Shown here: positions 1-6,270 of the stretch, piece after piece
Layout: the number at the start of each line of letters is the position of its first letter
Position numbering within the stretch: the stretch's first letter is position 1
Source of the DNA: Comamonadaceae bacterium
Lineage (GTDB): Bacteria; Pseudomonadota; Gammaproteobacteria; Burkholderiales; Burkholderiaceae_C
Assembly (NCBI GenBank): GCA_947374505.1
Contig: CANCCE010000052.1
Location: 1 to 14,539, forward strand
DNA length: 14,539 nt
Reading direction: 5' to 3'
Notes under the pieces: generated by a model
Database searches by the model: none
The model's input: only the letters and a program-made list of their open reading frames with translations
Told to the model about the DNA's origin: nothing
Program-made: the position numbers and the translations under genes

Positions 1-124
1 CAGACGTGCGTGATGAAGAACTGTCTGGCTTGTCGTCGTTGCTAGGTTCCTGATGGTCTCGATTCATGCTCTGCACGATCGCACGCCGGCTGATTGCTAA
101 ACGCTGCTGTGGCGTCAGATTCAT
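1..124 (-). CDS. Small polar hypothetical protein, N-terminal part only (third gene of the DUF883/holin-like cluster)
   Basis: An open frame starts with ATG at 124 and runs off the left edge without a stop, giving 41 visible residues (begins MNLTPQQRLAISRRAIVQSM). It is hydrophilic, rich in Arg, Gln, Ser and Asp, with no membrane segment in the visible part. Its ATG overlaps the TGA of the holin-like gene as ATGA, the usual sign of translational coupling, and this is the main reason to believe it is real. By position it corresponds to the small third gene (yqjK in E. coli) after a DUF883 gene and a YqjE-like gene. That correspondence is inferred from order, since the visible part is too short to assign a family. 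Function unknown. Confidence 0.6.
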   Translation of the reverse strand, partial: MNLTPQQRLAISRRAIVQSMNRDHQEPSNDDKPDSSSSRTS

Positions 125-486
125 TCTGCGGCCTCGCGCAGGGCGCGTAAATCGCTGTTCAGCTGCGACTTGAATTCAGTGAAGCTGTCACTCTGGCGGG
201 ATGTCCTGGCTTTTGAAAAAGCCAGCAGTGTCAGCAACAGGACCGCGCCAGGAAGTGCCACCAAGACCCAGTGGAATTGATTCAGTACGCCCAGCATGAG
301 AGCGATGCCAGAAAAAAGAACAAACACCAGAGCCCCCGCCGCGACAAGCACCCAAGCCAACCCACGCGTGACCCAATCCGTCGCCAATCCGGAGGTCTCC
401 TGGGTGATCAGTTCGGCATAAGCCGCAACGTGATCAGCAATGAGATCGGGGCGTTTGATGAGCGTAGCAAAGAGTGGGTGGAGCAT
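121..486 (-). CDS. Phage holin family / YqjE-like two-helix inner-membrane protein
   Basis: This 121-residue protein has an amphipathic N-terminal part (about 1-40), two hydrophobic segments at about 44-67 and 73-91, and a charged C-terminal tail ending in a short helix-prone stretch. The pattern and size fit the 'phage holin family' (DUF1469, YqjE), whose members are chromosomal membrane proteins of stress-associated operons and not phage lysis proteins despite the name. It lies 27 nt after the DUF883 gene on the same strand and overlaps the next small gene by ATGA, so the three are probably co-transcribed. I see no strong Shine-Dalgarno sequence before the ATG at 486, which may mean reinitiation from the gene upstream. 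A direct role in lysis is unlikely, as there is no endolysin or other phage gene nearby. Confidence 0.8.
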   Translation of the reverse strand: MLHPLFATLIKRPDLIADHVAAYAELITQETSGLATDWVTRGLAWVLVAAGALVFVLFSGIALMLGVLNQFHWVLVALPGAVLLLTLLAFSKARTSRQSDSFTEFKSQLNSDLRALREAAE

Positions 487-513
487 AAATGGGTTGCCGT
501 GGGCGAAGGTGGA

Positions 514-894
514 TTAATAACGCTTGTTGCTCCGTGCGGCGGCCACCAGCAACGCGACTGCGGCACCTACAGCGGCGGCAATCAGCACCGAACGCATCGG
601 CTGCTCACTGACATATTTGGTCGTCACATCAGTGTATCGAGCCAATGATTCTTGGGCTTTGTGCTTGGCTTCGGTGGCCATGTCCATGCTTTGACGTGCC
701 AGCTTTTGGGCTGTGTCGGCCAATTTGTCGACCATCGGGTCGACGCTTCCGCGCAACTCCCGGATTTTGCCTTCAGCCTGGTCGAGGGCTTCCTTGGCAT
801 AGTTGCGAGTGAGTTCTGTCGCTTGAACAGTGGCCTGGAGGGCCTCATCACGGGTATTGCGTGCGGTTTGTGTGCCGGAATTATTGGCGGTCAT
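514..894 (-). CDS. DUF883 family protein (ElaB/YqjD/YgaM type), C-terminal membrane anchor
   Basis: This 126-residue protein has a long, charged, Ala/Gln/Lys-rich helical region (about 12-95) likely to form a coiled coil, then the family-typical junction YVSEQPMRS (94-102) and one hydrophobic helix (about 102-120) before a basic tail ending SNKRY. This is the layout of DUF883 proteins. E. coli ElaB and YqjD are tail-anchored inner-membrane proteins that bind ribosomes and are induced in stationary phase or stress; that role is known for the family and only inferred here. The start is the ATG at 894, with AAAGGA upstream at good spacing. It is the first gene of a minus-strand cluster with the holin-like gene and the partial gene at the edge. 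It lies directly downstream of a sensor kinase, so regulation by that kinase's regulator is possible but not shown. Confidence 0.88.
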   Translation of the reverse strand: MTANNSGTQTARNTRDEALQATVQATELTRNYAKEALDQAEGKIRELRGSVDPMVDKLADTAQKLARQSMDMATEAKHKAQESLARYTDVTTKYVSEQPMRSVLIAAAVGAAVALLVAAARSNKRY

Positions 895-1024
895 GGTGGA
901 TCCTTTGGAATGATTGACGAAGCAAATTGGCTTCAGCGTCGGGAAGTTTTTTCGGACGACGTCTGCATTCCAGTTTAGGGAGCTCTTGTGATGAGCTTCA
1001 TCGGTTAGCCACGGGTCGCTTTGT

Positions 1025-1063
1025 CAGGGCAAGCGGCGAAGCCCTGTAGGACATGAGCTTGCC
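1025..1063 (-). terminator. Nested hairpins downstream of the sensor kinase gene (weak terminator or regulatory structure)
   Basis: Just after the kinase stop (minus strand) lie two perfect but mutually exclusive stems. GGCAAGC at 1028-1034 pairs with GCTTGCC at 1057-1063, and CAGGGC at 1025-1030 pairs with GCCCTG at 1041-1046. No T-run follows in the direction of kinase transcription, so this is not a classic Rho-independent terminator. It could slow or stop read-through into the DUF883 gene, or act as a leader structure for that gene. Confidence 0.3.
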
Positions 1064-1081
1064 AGCCCGTTAATAGCGCAT

Positions 1082-2407
1082 CTAATGCGTCTTTGGCAAG
1101 TTGGCGTGTATGTGCGTGCCCTTGCCTGGGCTGGATTCAATGACCAAATGCCCACCAGCTGCCTCGACACGATGTCGCATACCGTTCAGTCCGTGGCTGG
1201 TGGCGGCAACAGTCTCGATATCAAAACCCCGGCCGTTGTCGCTGACTTCGATGATGACGTGGTCATCGTTGTTGCGCAGCGTGATGTCTGCATGCGTGGC
1301 GTTGGCGTATTTACTCATGTTCGTGAGGGACTCCTGGACCAGCCGGTAGACCGTGAGTTGCGCCGAGCCACCCAATTCAACCTGCGCCAGCGCCGTCTTT
1401 ATCTCAATACCAGATTGTTCAGCAAACTCACGCGTGAGAATTTCAAGTGATGCGACCAGGCCCAAGTGGGACAGAGAGGAGGGTCGCAAGTCTTCGACTA
1501 TGCGTCGCTTGAGCGATATGCCGCTATTGAGCGTGCTGATCAGGTGTTCAATACGTTCGTTTGCTTCCGGCATGCTGTTACCCAAGCGAGACCGGATACG
1601 CGCGACATCCAACTTGGCCGCTGTCAAGAGTGCGCCGAGTTCATCGTGCAACTCACGCGCTAAGTGACCTCGTTCATCTTCTCGAACTTCCTGAAGGTAT
1701 GTAGCGAGCTTTGCCAGTTTAGCGGTGCGTTCTCGTACTTGGGCTTCGAGTCGGTCGCGCTCGTTTTGCAACGCTAGTGTCTCTCTCGTGCTGGAGATCA
1801 GTAGGGCTTGGGTTTGCAAAAGGTACATATAAAAAGCCAGTAGTCCGGCCAGGGTGATGACGGCAATACCGATGCGCGAGAGCAGCAGAGAATGGTTAAT
1901 CTGCTGGTGCGCAGCTTCCATTTTCAACCGGCTGGAGTCCATGAGTTTTTGAGACTGAAGCCGGACTGCATCCATGTGTTGTTTGCCGATGTCCGTGGTC
2001 AAAATGAACTTCCACGCGTCATCGTTGCCGATTTTTCGCATGCGCACACTCAAATCGTTTTCACTTTGCTTTCGGCTGATGTACAGCGCCATCAATTCGA
2101 ACTCGGCCAAATCATCTGGCTGGTCGGCCAACAACTGGCGAAGTTGCAGCAGCTCTTTTCCGAGTTCAGCACGGGCGCTGTCGTAGGGTTGCAGGTATTT
2201 TTCATCGCCAGTGAGCAAAAAGCCGCGCGTGCCTGTCTCGGCGTCCAGTACGGTTTGCATCAACTGGCCGACTGACTGGCGCGCCAGTTCGGCGTATTCG
2301 ATTCTCTGAGTGGCTTGCGTGGAAGCGTGAAAACTGGCTTCATTGATCGCGATCAATATGGCCGCTCCAAGGATGGCGAGCGGCAAGCTGATCACCATTT
2401 TTGGCAT
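1082..2407 (-). CDS. Membrane sensor histidine kinase, CHASE3 input domain, HisKA_3/HATPase_c (NarX/DesK type)
   Basis: From the ATG at 2407 (441 residues) the order is: transmembrane helix (about 4-21), periplasmic helical CHASE3-like region (about 29-165, with the family-typical DAETGTRGFLLTGDEKYL), second transmembrane helix (about 177-197), coiled-coil linker (about 211-240), HisKA_3 dimerisation domain with phospho-acceptor His in ARELHDELGALL (His254), and HATPase domain with N-box ESLTNMSKYANA, G1 DNGRGF, G2 HGLNGM and GKGT. The catalytic set looks intact. Such kinases phosphorylate LuxR-type regulators, and one lies divergently next door. CHASE3 ligands are mostly unknown. The frame stays open to a TTG at 2434, which would add nine polar residues. 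Neither start has a good ribosome site, and I prefer the ATG because it begins right before the first membrane helix. The stop is followed by hairpins at 1025-1063. Confidence 0.92.
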   Translation of the reverse strand: MPKMVISLPLAILGAAILIAINEASFHASTQATQRIEYAELARQSVGQLMQTVLDAETGTRGFLLTGDEKYLQPYDSARAELGKELLQLRQLLADQPDDLAEFELMALYISRKQSENDLSVRMRKIGNDDAWKFILTTDIGKQHMDAVRLQSQKLMDSSRLKMEAAHQQINHSLLLSRIGIAVITLAGLLAFYMYLLQTQALLISSTRETLALQNERDRLEAQVRERTAKLAKLATYLQEVREDERGHLARELHDELGALLTAAKLDVARIRSRLGNSMPEANERIEHLISTLNSGISLKRRIVEDLRPSSLSHLGLVASLEILTREFAEQSGIEIKTALAQVELGGSAQLTVYRLVQESLTNMSKYANATHADITLRNNDDHVIIEVSDNGRGFDIETVAATSHGLNGMRHRVEAAGGHLVIESSPGKGTHIHANLPKTH

Positions 2408-2432
2408 TGATAACTGCTTCAACGGGTGCTCC

Positions 2433-2464
2433 AATTCAATATCAGTGAATTATTCGTCAATAAT
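2433..2464. promoter_or_regulatory. Two overlapping inverted repeats in the AT-rich kinase/regulator divergent gap
   Basis: AATTCA (2433-2438) and TGAATT (2446-2451) form a perfect dyad with a 7-nt spacer. ATTATT (2449-2454) and AATAAT (2459-2464) form a second with a 4-nt spacer. They sit at the kinase end of the 123-150 bp region that must hold both divergent promoters. Autoregulation by the adjacent NarL-type regulator is plausible but inferred. In sequence this AT-rich, short dyads are also expected by chance. Confidence 0.3.
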
Positions 2465-2557
2465 GGAAGATTGCGGAAATTTAAATATTTATCTAATGAT
2501 CAGCTTAATAATGCACCACACTGCCGCTCACAATAGCCTTACAGGAAAGACCATAAA

Positions 2558-3190
2558 ATGATAAAAATAGGTATTGTTGATGATCATGCAATCGTTCGCT
2601 CAGGACTCAAGCAATTTTTCTCAGACCATGTCGATCTGAGGGTGGTGGGCGAAGCTGCCAGTGGCCGTGAAGCGATTGATCTTGTCCGCAACGTCGAATT
2701 GGATATCCTGGTGATGGACTTGTCTATGCCAGGGCAAAGCGGTATCGACGCATTGGCCATGATCCGCGCCAAAGCACCTGATGTCGGCATTCTCATTTTG
2801 AGTGGCTATCCGGAAGAACATTACGCAGTGAACCTGATTCGTCAAGGTGCCAGTGGCTACTTGAATAAAGAGTGCGATCCGACGGAGATCGTTAATGCTA
2901 TTCGCGTCATTTCGCTCGGCAAGCGCTACATCACGCCGGGCGTCGCGGAGTTGCTTGCACAGCAACTCAATCGTCCCCACGATATCGCGGCGCATGAACA
3001 ATTGTCAGAGCGTGAATTTCAAGTTTTCCTGAAACTTGCCAAGGGCGAAACAGCCGGCGACATCGCCAAGGCACTTTCTTTGAGTGTCAAAACGGTGAGC
3101 ACCTACCGCACGCGTGTGATGGAAAAAATGAGCTTGTCATCTAACAGCGATCTGACTTATTACGCGCTCAAAAATAAGCTGATCGACTGA
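2558..3190 (+). CDS. NarL/FixJ-family response regulator (receiver plus LuxR-type DNA-binding domain)
   Basis: This 210-residue protein has a receiver domain (about 2-118) with the acidic pair Asp8/Asp9, phospho-acceptor Asp54 in VMDLSMPG, switch Ser82 in LILSG and Lys104 in YLNKE. A LuxR/GerE helix-turn-helix follows (about 148-207) with the typical LSEREFQVFLKLAKGE start and the recognition helix around LSVKTVSTYRTRVMEKM. All key receiver residues are present, so phosphorylation by the divergent CHASE3 kinase is expected. It should be a DNA-binding transcription regulator; its targets cannot be read from the sequence. AGGAAAG upstream of the ATG serves as ribosome site, at a rather long distance. 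It ends 5 bp from the convergent stand-alone receiver gene, leaving no room for a separate terminator. Confidence 0.95.
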   Translation: MIKIGIVDDHAIVRSGLKQFFSDHVDLRVVGEAASGREAIDLVRNVELDILVMDLSMPGQSGIDALAMIRAKAPDVGILILSGYPEEHYAVNLIRQGASGYLNKECDPTEIVNAIRVISLGKRYITPGVAELLAQQLNRPHDIAAHEQLSEREFQVFLKLAKGETAGDIAKALSLSVKTVSTYRTRVMEKMSLSSNSDLTYYALKNKLID

Positions 3191-3195
3191 CGACA

Positions 3196-3579
3196 CTAGT
3201 CCTTGGCGTGCTGGCACTGGTCTAGGCAGTAAGTCACCAAGTCGTCAATTTCATTCGACTTGTCGAACACCGCATCCACACCCAACTGGGCGCAGCGCTG
3301 TCGAATGTCAGCAGTGGCGTAGTTGCTCAACACAATGACTTTTTGGGCTGGCTTGCGGTTTTTACAGGCATCGAGAACGCCCAGCCCGGTGCCTTGCCGA
3401 AGAAACAAATCAACGATAGCCAAATTCCACTCATCCTGATGTTGGGTGAGCCACTCACGACCCTCTAGCTCTGTTTCCGCCGTTCCAACGGCCTGAACGC
3501 AGGTTAGTTCTTCGAGTGTCCCAATCAGGTTCTCCCGGATCGTGGCGTTGTCTTCGACGATAAATGTCTTCAATCTCAC
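3196..3579 (-). CDS. Stand-alone receiver-domain response regulator (no output domain)
   Basis: This 127-residue protein is a single CheY-like receiver: acidic pocket Glu9/Asp10, phospho-acceptor Asp57 in AIVDLFLRQGTG, Ser85 in VIVLSNYA and Lys107 in FDKS. No DNA-binding or enzymatic domain follows. The start is a GTG at 3579, preceded by GGAA, and no in-frame ATG is near. Single-domain receivers act as phosphate sinks, phosphorelay shuttles, or regulators by protein contact. Its position tail to tail with the NarL-type regulator and beside the kinase suggests that one kinase feeds two receivers, which is an inference. Its own promoter must lie in 3580-3836, which holds several inverted repeats. 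Confidence 0.9.
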   Translation of the reverse strand: MRLKTFIVEDNATIRENLIGTLEELTCVQAVGTAETELEGREWLTQHQDEWNLAIVDLFLRQGTGLGVLDACKNRKPAQKVIVLSNYATADIRQRCAQLGVDAVFDKSNEIDDLVTYCLDQCQHAKD

Positions 3580-3677
3580 TTGAGTTCCATGAGTCGAGGC
3601 GGCTGGTTTTCAGCGCACTTCCATTATTTAATGAGCTCTTGCAACGAGCCTAGGGGTAATTCGCGTTTCGTAATGTA

Positions 3678-3700
3678 TCACTGATGAATTCTGACAGTGA
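3678..3700. promoter_or_regulatory. Inverted repeat TCACTG-N11-CAGTGA upstream of the stand-alone receiver gene
   Basis: A perfect 6-bp dyad (3678-3683 and 3695-3700) lies about 100 bp upstream of the GTG start of the receiver gene. It could be an operator. A chance dyad of this size is possible. Confidence 0.25.
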
Positions 3701-3714
3701 CTCAGCGACGAAGG

Positions 3715-3732
3715 TGTAGGGCAACTCCTACA
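3715..3732. promoter_or_regulatory. Inverted repeat TGTAGG-N6-CCTACA, candidate response-regulator site
   Basis: TGTAGG at 3715-3720 and CCTACA at 3727-3732 form a perfect dyad with a 6-nt spacer (18 bp in all). It sits in the 257-bp gene-free stretch upstream of the stand-alone receiver gene and beside a very AT-rich tract (3733-3770). The size and symmetry suit a dimeric LuxR-type regulator. A single half-site, TGTAGG at 1045-1050, occurs upstream of the DUF883 gene. Binding is inferred. Confidence 0.35.
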
Positions 3733-3799
3733 GTTTTAAATATGTTGCAAAAATAATAAATATTTCGCTCTACAGTAACGCTGGCAGTGCCGAGATTTA

Positions 3800-3818
3800 A
3801 AACTCTAAGGTCGAGTTT
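3800..3818 (-). terminator. Weak terminator candidate after the moeB-like gene
   Basis: AAACTC (3800-3805) and GAGTTT (3813-3818) form a 6-bp stem with a 7-nt loop, about 18 nt beyond the stop of the adenylating-enzyme gene. Read on the minus strand, the stem ends in a short T-run (GAGTTTT) followed by AAATC. The stem is short and AT-rich, so termination would be weak. Confidence 0.3.
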
Positions 3819-3836
3819 CAATGATCCATGGCTGGT

Positions 3837-4586
3837 TTAATGAACGCCGCAAACCTTGCAATCGGATTGTCTTCGCACTGCCATTTCTGTCCAGCTCATA
3901 TGCCGCGCATCCACCATCATGAGTTTGCCGGTCAAGGAACCACCAATGCCACACAACAACTTCAGCGCTTCGGCCGCTTGCATACTGCCAACGATACCCA
4001 CCAGGGGTGCAAAGACGCCCATGGTGGCGCAGTTGGTTTCCTCGGGTGCATCAGCCTCAGGAAACAGACAGGCATAGCAGGGGGACGTTGTCTGGCGCGA
4101 ATCAAACACCGACACCTGACCATCAAATTGCAGAGCCGCCCCAGAGACCAGTGGTTTTGCATGCAGCACACAGGCCCTGTTGATGGCGTGGCGAGTTTGA
4201 AAATTGTCGGTACAGTCGAGTACCACATCAGCTTGTTGCACCCACTGGTTGAGCAGTTCGTCATCTGCTCGATGTGTCACCGCGGTGACCTGCACGTCGG
4301 GGTTGATCTGGGCAATGGCCTCGGCGATTGACCGTGCTTTGAATTGGCCAATGCGCGCCATGGTGTGCGCAATCTGCCGTTGCAGATTGGTGGCCTCAAC
4401 GCAGTCATGGTCAACCACTGTGATGTGCCCCACACCCGCACTGCCTAGATAAAGTGCGGCGGGAGAACCCAGCCCGCCCGCGCCGATGATCAGCGCATGA
4501 GAACCCAGCAGCCGAGATTGCCCGTCAATGCCAATGTCATCCAGCAGAATATGGCGGGAGTAACGCAGTAGCTGGGAGTCGTTCAT
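3837..4586 (-). CDS. moeB: HesA/MoeB/ThiF family adenylating enzyme (molybdopterin-synthase or ThiS-type sulfur-carrier activation)
   Basis: From the ATG at 4586 (249 residues) the protein has the E1-like fold: N-terminal LLRYSRHILLDDIG, nucleotide loop IIGAGGLGSPAA, VVDHDCVEATNLQRQ, the DCTDNFQTR segment, two zinc-binding CxxC pairs (CYAC and the C-terminal CKVC) and a candidate catalytic Cys in ETNCATMGVFAPLVG. Family enzymes adenylate the C-terminal glycine of MoaD- or ThiS-like carriers before sulfur transfer. Whether this one serves molybdopterin, thiamin or another pathway cannot be decided, as no carrier gene is in the window. A GTG at 4613 would extend it by nine residues (MASGDCSAA) and lies 17 nt after the ctpA stop; homologues usually start near the ATG. 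It is last in the gpmA-ctpA-moeB run. Confidence 0.88.
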   Translation of the reverse strand: MNDSQLLRYSRHILLDDIGIDGQSRLLGSHALIIGAGGLGSPAALYLGSAGVGHITVVDHDCVEATNLQRQIAHTMARIGQFKARSIAEAIAQINPDVQVTAVTHRADDELLNQWVQQADVVLDCTDNFQTRHAINRACVLHAKPLVSGAALQFDGQVSVFDSRQTTSPCYACLFPEADAPEETNCATMGVFAPLVGIVGSMQAAEALKLLCGIGGSLTGKLMMVDARHMSWTEMAVRRQSDCKVCGVH

Positions 4587-4630
4587 AGCGGCAGAGCAAT
4601 CACCAGAGGCCACTGCTTCTCAAGCGGCAC

Positions 4631-6064
4631 TTAGTTTTCTTTCTTCTCTTCCTTGCGTTCAACCATGGTCTTGCTGACCACCACAGGACTGCCTTTGAGC
4701 TGATTGATGGCCTGAATCAGTGGAAAATCCTTGGCACTACCAAATTCCGGTGGCCGGCGTTGTTCAGGCGTCTTGCGGGACTCTTCTTCTAGGCGTTTCA
4801 GGGCTTCTTCACGGGCTTTTTCGCGGCCGGGGTCTTTCACTTCAGCGCCTTGGCCACTGTTGAGGTGTTTTTCCAAATCGGCTTCACGTGTGCGGAGCGC
4901 CGCAAATGGACTGCCTTCCAGGGTTTCATCGATCATCACGTCAGGAACAATGCCTTTGGCCTGAATCGACTTGCCGCTCGGGGTGAAGTAACGTGCTGTG
5001 GTGAGCTTCAGGCCGGTGTCAGGGCCGAGTGGACGCACCGTCTGGACCGAGCCCTTGCCAAAGGTTTGGTTGCCCATGATGGTGGCGCGTTTGTAGTCTT
5101 GCAGGGCGCCGGCCACGATCTCGCTGGCTGACGCAGAGCCTTCATTGACCAACACGACCAGCGGCACAGTTTTCAAGGCGGCCGGGAGTCGTTTGAGCGG
5201 ATCAGCGCCGCGACGAGCATAAAACTCTGGCGAGGCCTTGTAGGTGAATTTGCTTTCAGCCAGCTGGCCGTTGGTCGAGACCACGGTGACATTTTCTGGC
5301 AAGAATGCGGCAGAGACAGCCACCGCCGCGTCGAGCAAACCACCGGGGTCATTGCGCAGATCAAGCACCAAGCCCTTGAGGTTGGGTTCTTGCTTATAGA
5401 TTTGCTCAATCTTGGTGGCGAAATCTTCAACCGTGCGTTCCTGGAACTGACTCAGACGAATCCAAGCGTAACCAGGCTCGATGATTTTGCTGCGAACCGA
5501 TTGGGTGCGGATTTCTTCACGGGTGATGGAGACCGGAAAAGTGCGATTTTCGTCTTTGCGGAAGATCGTCAGCATCACTTTGGTCTGTGGCTCACCGCGC
5601 ATTTTTTTGACCGCATCGTTCAGGCTCATCCCTTTGACAACGCTGTCATCAATCTTGGTGATCAGATCGTTGGGCTTGAGTCCGGCCCGGTCTGCGGGAG
5701 ACCCTTCAATCGGCGATACCACCTTGACGAGGCCGTCTTCCTGGCTGATCTCAATGCCAACGCCAACGAACCGGCCGCTGGTGCCTTCGCGGAATTCCTT
5801 GAAGGACTTCTTGTCGAAATATACCGAATGAGGATCCAAGCTGGCGACCATGCCTGCAATAGCATCGGTGATGAGCTTTTTCTCGTCCACCGGCTCAACA
5901 TAGTCGCTCTTGACCATGCCAAAAACAGCGGCCAGTTGCTGCAACTCTTCAAGTGGCAGCGGCGACATTCCGCCTCGCGCTACCGCCTGAAGTTGCACGG
6001 TGGTCAATGCGCCTGCAACGGCGCCGACAGAAATCCAGCCTGCTATCTTGAGTTTTTGACCCAT
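4631..6064 (-). CDS. ctpA: C-terminal processing peptidase, S41 family (CtpA/Prc-like)
   Basis: This 477-residue protein has an N-terminal signal/anchor helix (about 8-28), an N-terminal helical region with the typical SDYVEPVDEKKLITDAIAG, a PDZ domain (about 95-170, with GVGIEI and SPADRAGLKPND), and the S41 core with LDLRNDPGGLLDAAV. The catalytic Ser is Ser312 in NEGSASASE and Lys337 in TFGKGSVQ. Their 25-residue spacing equals that of the Ser/Lys dyad of E. coli Tsp. The C-terminal tail (about 395-477) is highly charged and Lys/Glu rich. It should act in the periplasm, trimming or degrading proteins recognised by their C-termini. The ATG at 6064 is preceded by GAAGGTG at good spacing. It lies 206 nt after gpmA, with a candidate promoter of its own, and 17-44 nt before the moeB-like gene. 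Confidence 0.95.
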   Translation of the reverse strand: MGQKLKIAGWISVGAVAGALTTVQLQAVARGGMSPLPLEELQQLAAVFGMVKSDYVEPVDEKKLITDAIAGMVASLDPHSVYFDKKSFKEFREGTSGRFVGVGIEISQEDGLVKVVSPIEGSPADRAGLKPNDLITKIDDSVVKGMSLNDAVKKMRGEPQTKVMLTIFRKDENRTFPVSITREEIRTQSVRSKIIEPGYAWIRLSQFQERTVEDFATKIEQIYKQEPNLKGLVLDLRNDPGGLLDAAVAVSAAFLPENVTVVSTNGQLAESKFTYKASPEFYARRGADPLKRLPAALKTVPLVVLVNEGSASASEIVAGALQDYKRATIMGNQTFGKGSVQTVRPLGPDTGLKLTTARYFTPSGKSIQAKGIVPDVMIDETLEGSPFAALRTREADLEKHLNSGQGAEVKDPGREKAREEALKRLEEESRKTPEQRRPPEFGSAKDFPLIQAINQLKGSPVVVSKTMVERKEEKKEN

Positions 6065-6141
6065 AAAAAAACACCTTCTTTGGCCTTGTCCTCAAGGCGT
6101 TACAACATGTGCTGAACAGGCCCCCGGCAAGAATGTCAAGC

Positions 6142-6171
6142 AATATACACCTTGGAGGAAACCCCTGCTAA
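6142..6171 (-). promoter_or_regulatory. Candidate sigma-70 promoter for ctpA
   Basis: On the minus strand TTAGCA (6171-6166) and TATATT (6147-6142) are separated by 18 nt. They match the -35 and -10 consensus at 4 and 5 of 6 positions. Transcription would start near 6135, about 70 nt before the ctpA ATG. This would let ctpA and the moeB-like gene be expressed independently of gpmA. Based on consensus matching by eye only. Confidence 0.3.
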
Positions 6172-6222
6172 ACAGTTCCACAGCAAACCTGACAATCGCC
6201 AAAATAGTCCGTCAAAACCGCA

Positions 6223-6238
6223 TGACTTTACAAAGTCA
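6223..6238. repeat. 16-bp inverted repeat TGACTTT-AC-AAAGTCA in the gpmA-ctpA gap
   Basis: A perfect 7-bp dyad has a 2-nt centre. The centre is too tight for a simple RNA hairpin, so a protein-binding operator is more likely than a terminator. It lies about 35 nt downstream of the gpmA stop and 160 nt upstream of ctpA. Confidence 0.4.
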
Positions 6239-6270
6239 ATACAGGTTTTCAAGGGTTCGAGCTGGTGAGA

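Noticed and set aside
121..486. Holin annotation as evidence of a prophage
   Set aside because: The family name is misleading. There are no phage genes around it, and the neighbours match the chromosomal yqjD-yqjE type of cluster.
271..648. Plus-strand frame of 125 codons across the holin-like and DUF883 genes
   Set aside because: It is antisense to two recognisable genes, and its product is basic and low in hydrophobic residues, with no family resemblance.
3576..3592. Four-codon reading frame just before the stand-alone receiver gene, possible leader peptide
   Set aside because: It is too short to distinguish from chance and has no ribosome site of its own.
4587..4613. GTG start for the MoeB-like protein
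   Set aside because: It is possible, but it adds nine non-conserved residues. GAGAAG lies too close to the GTG to be a convincing ribosome site.
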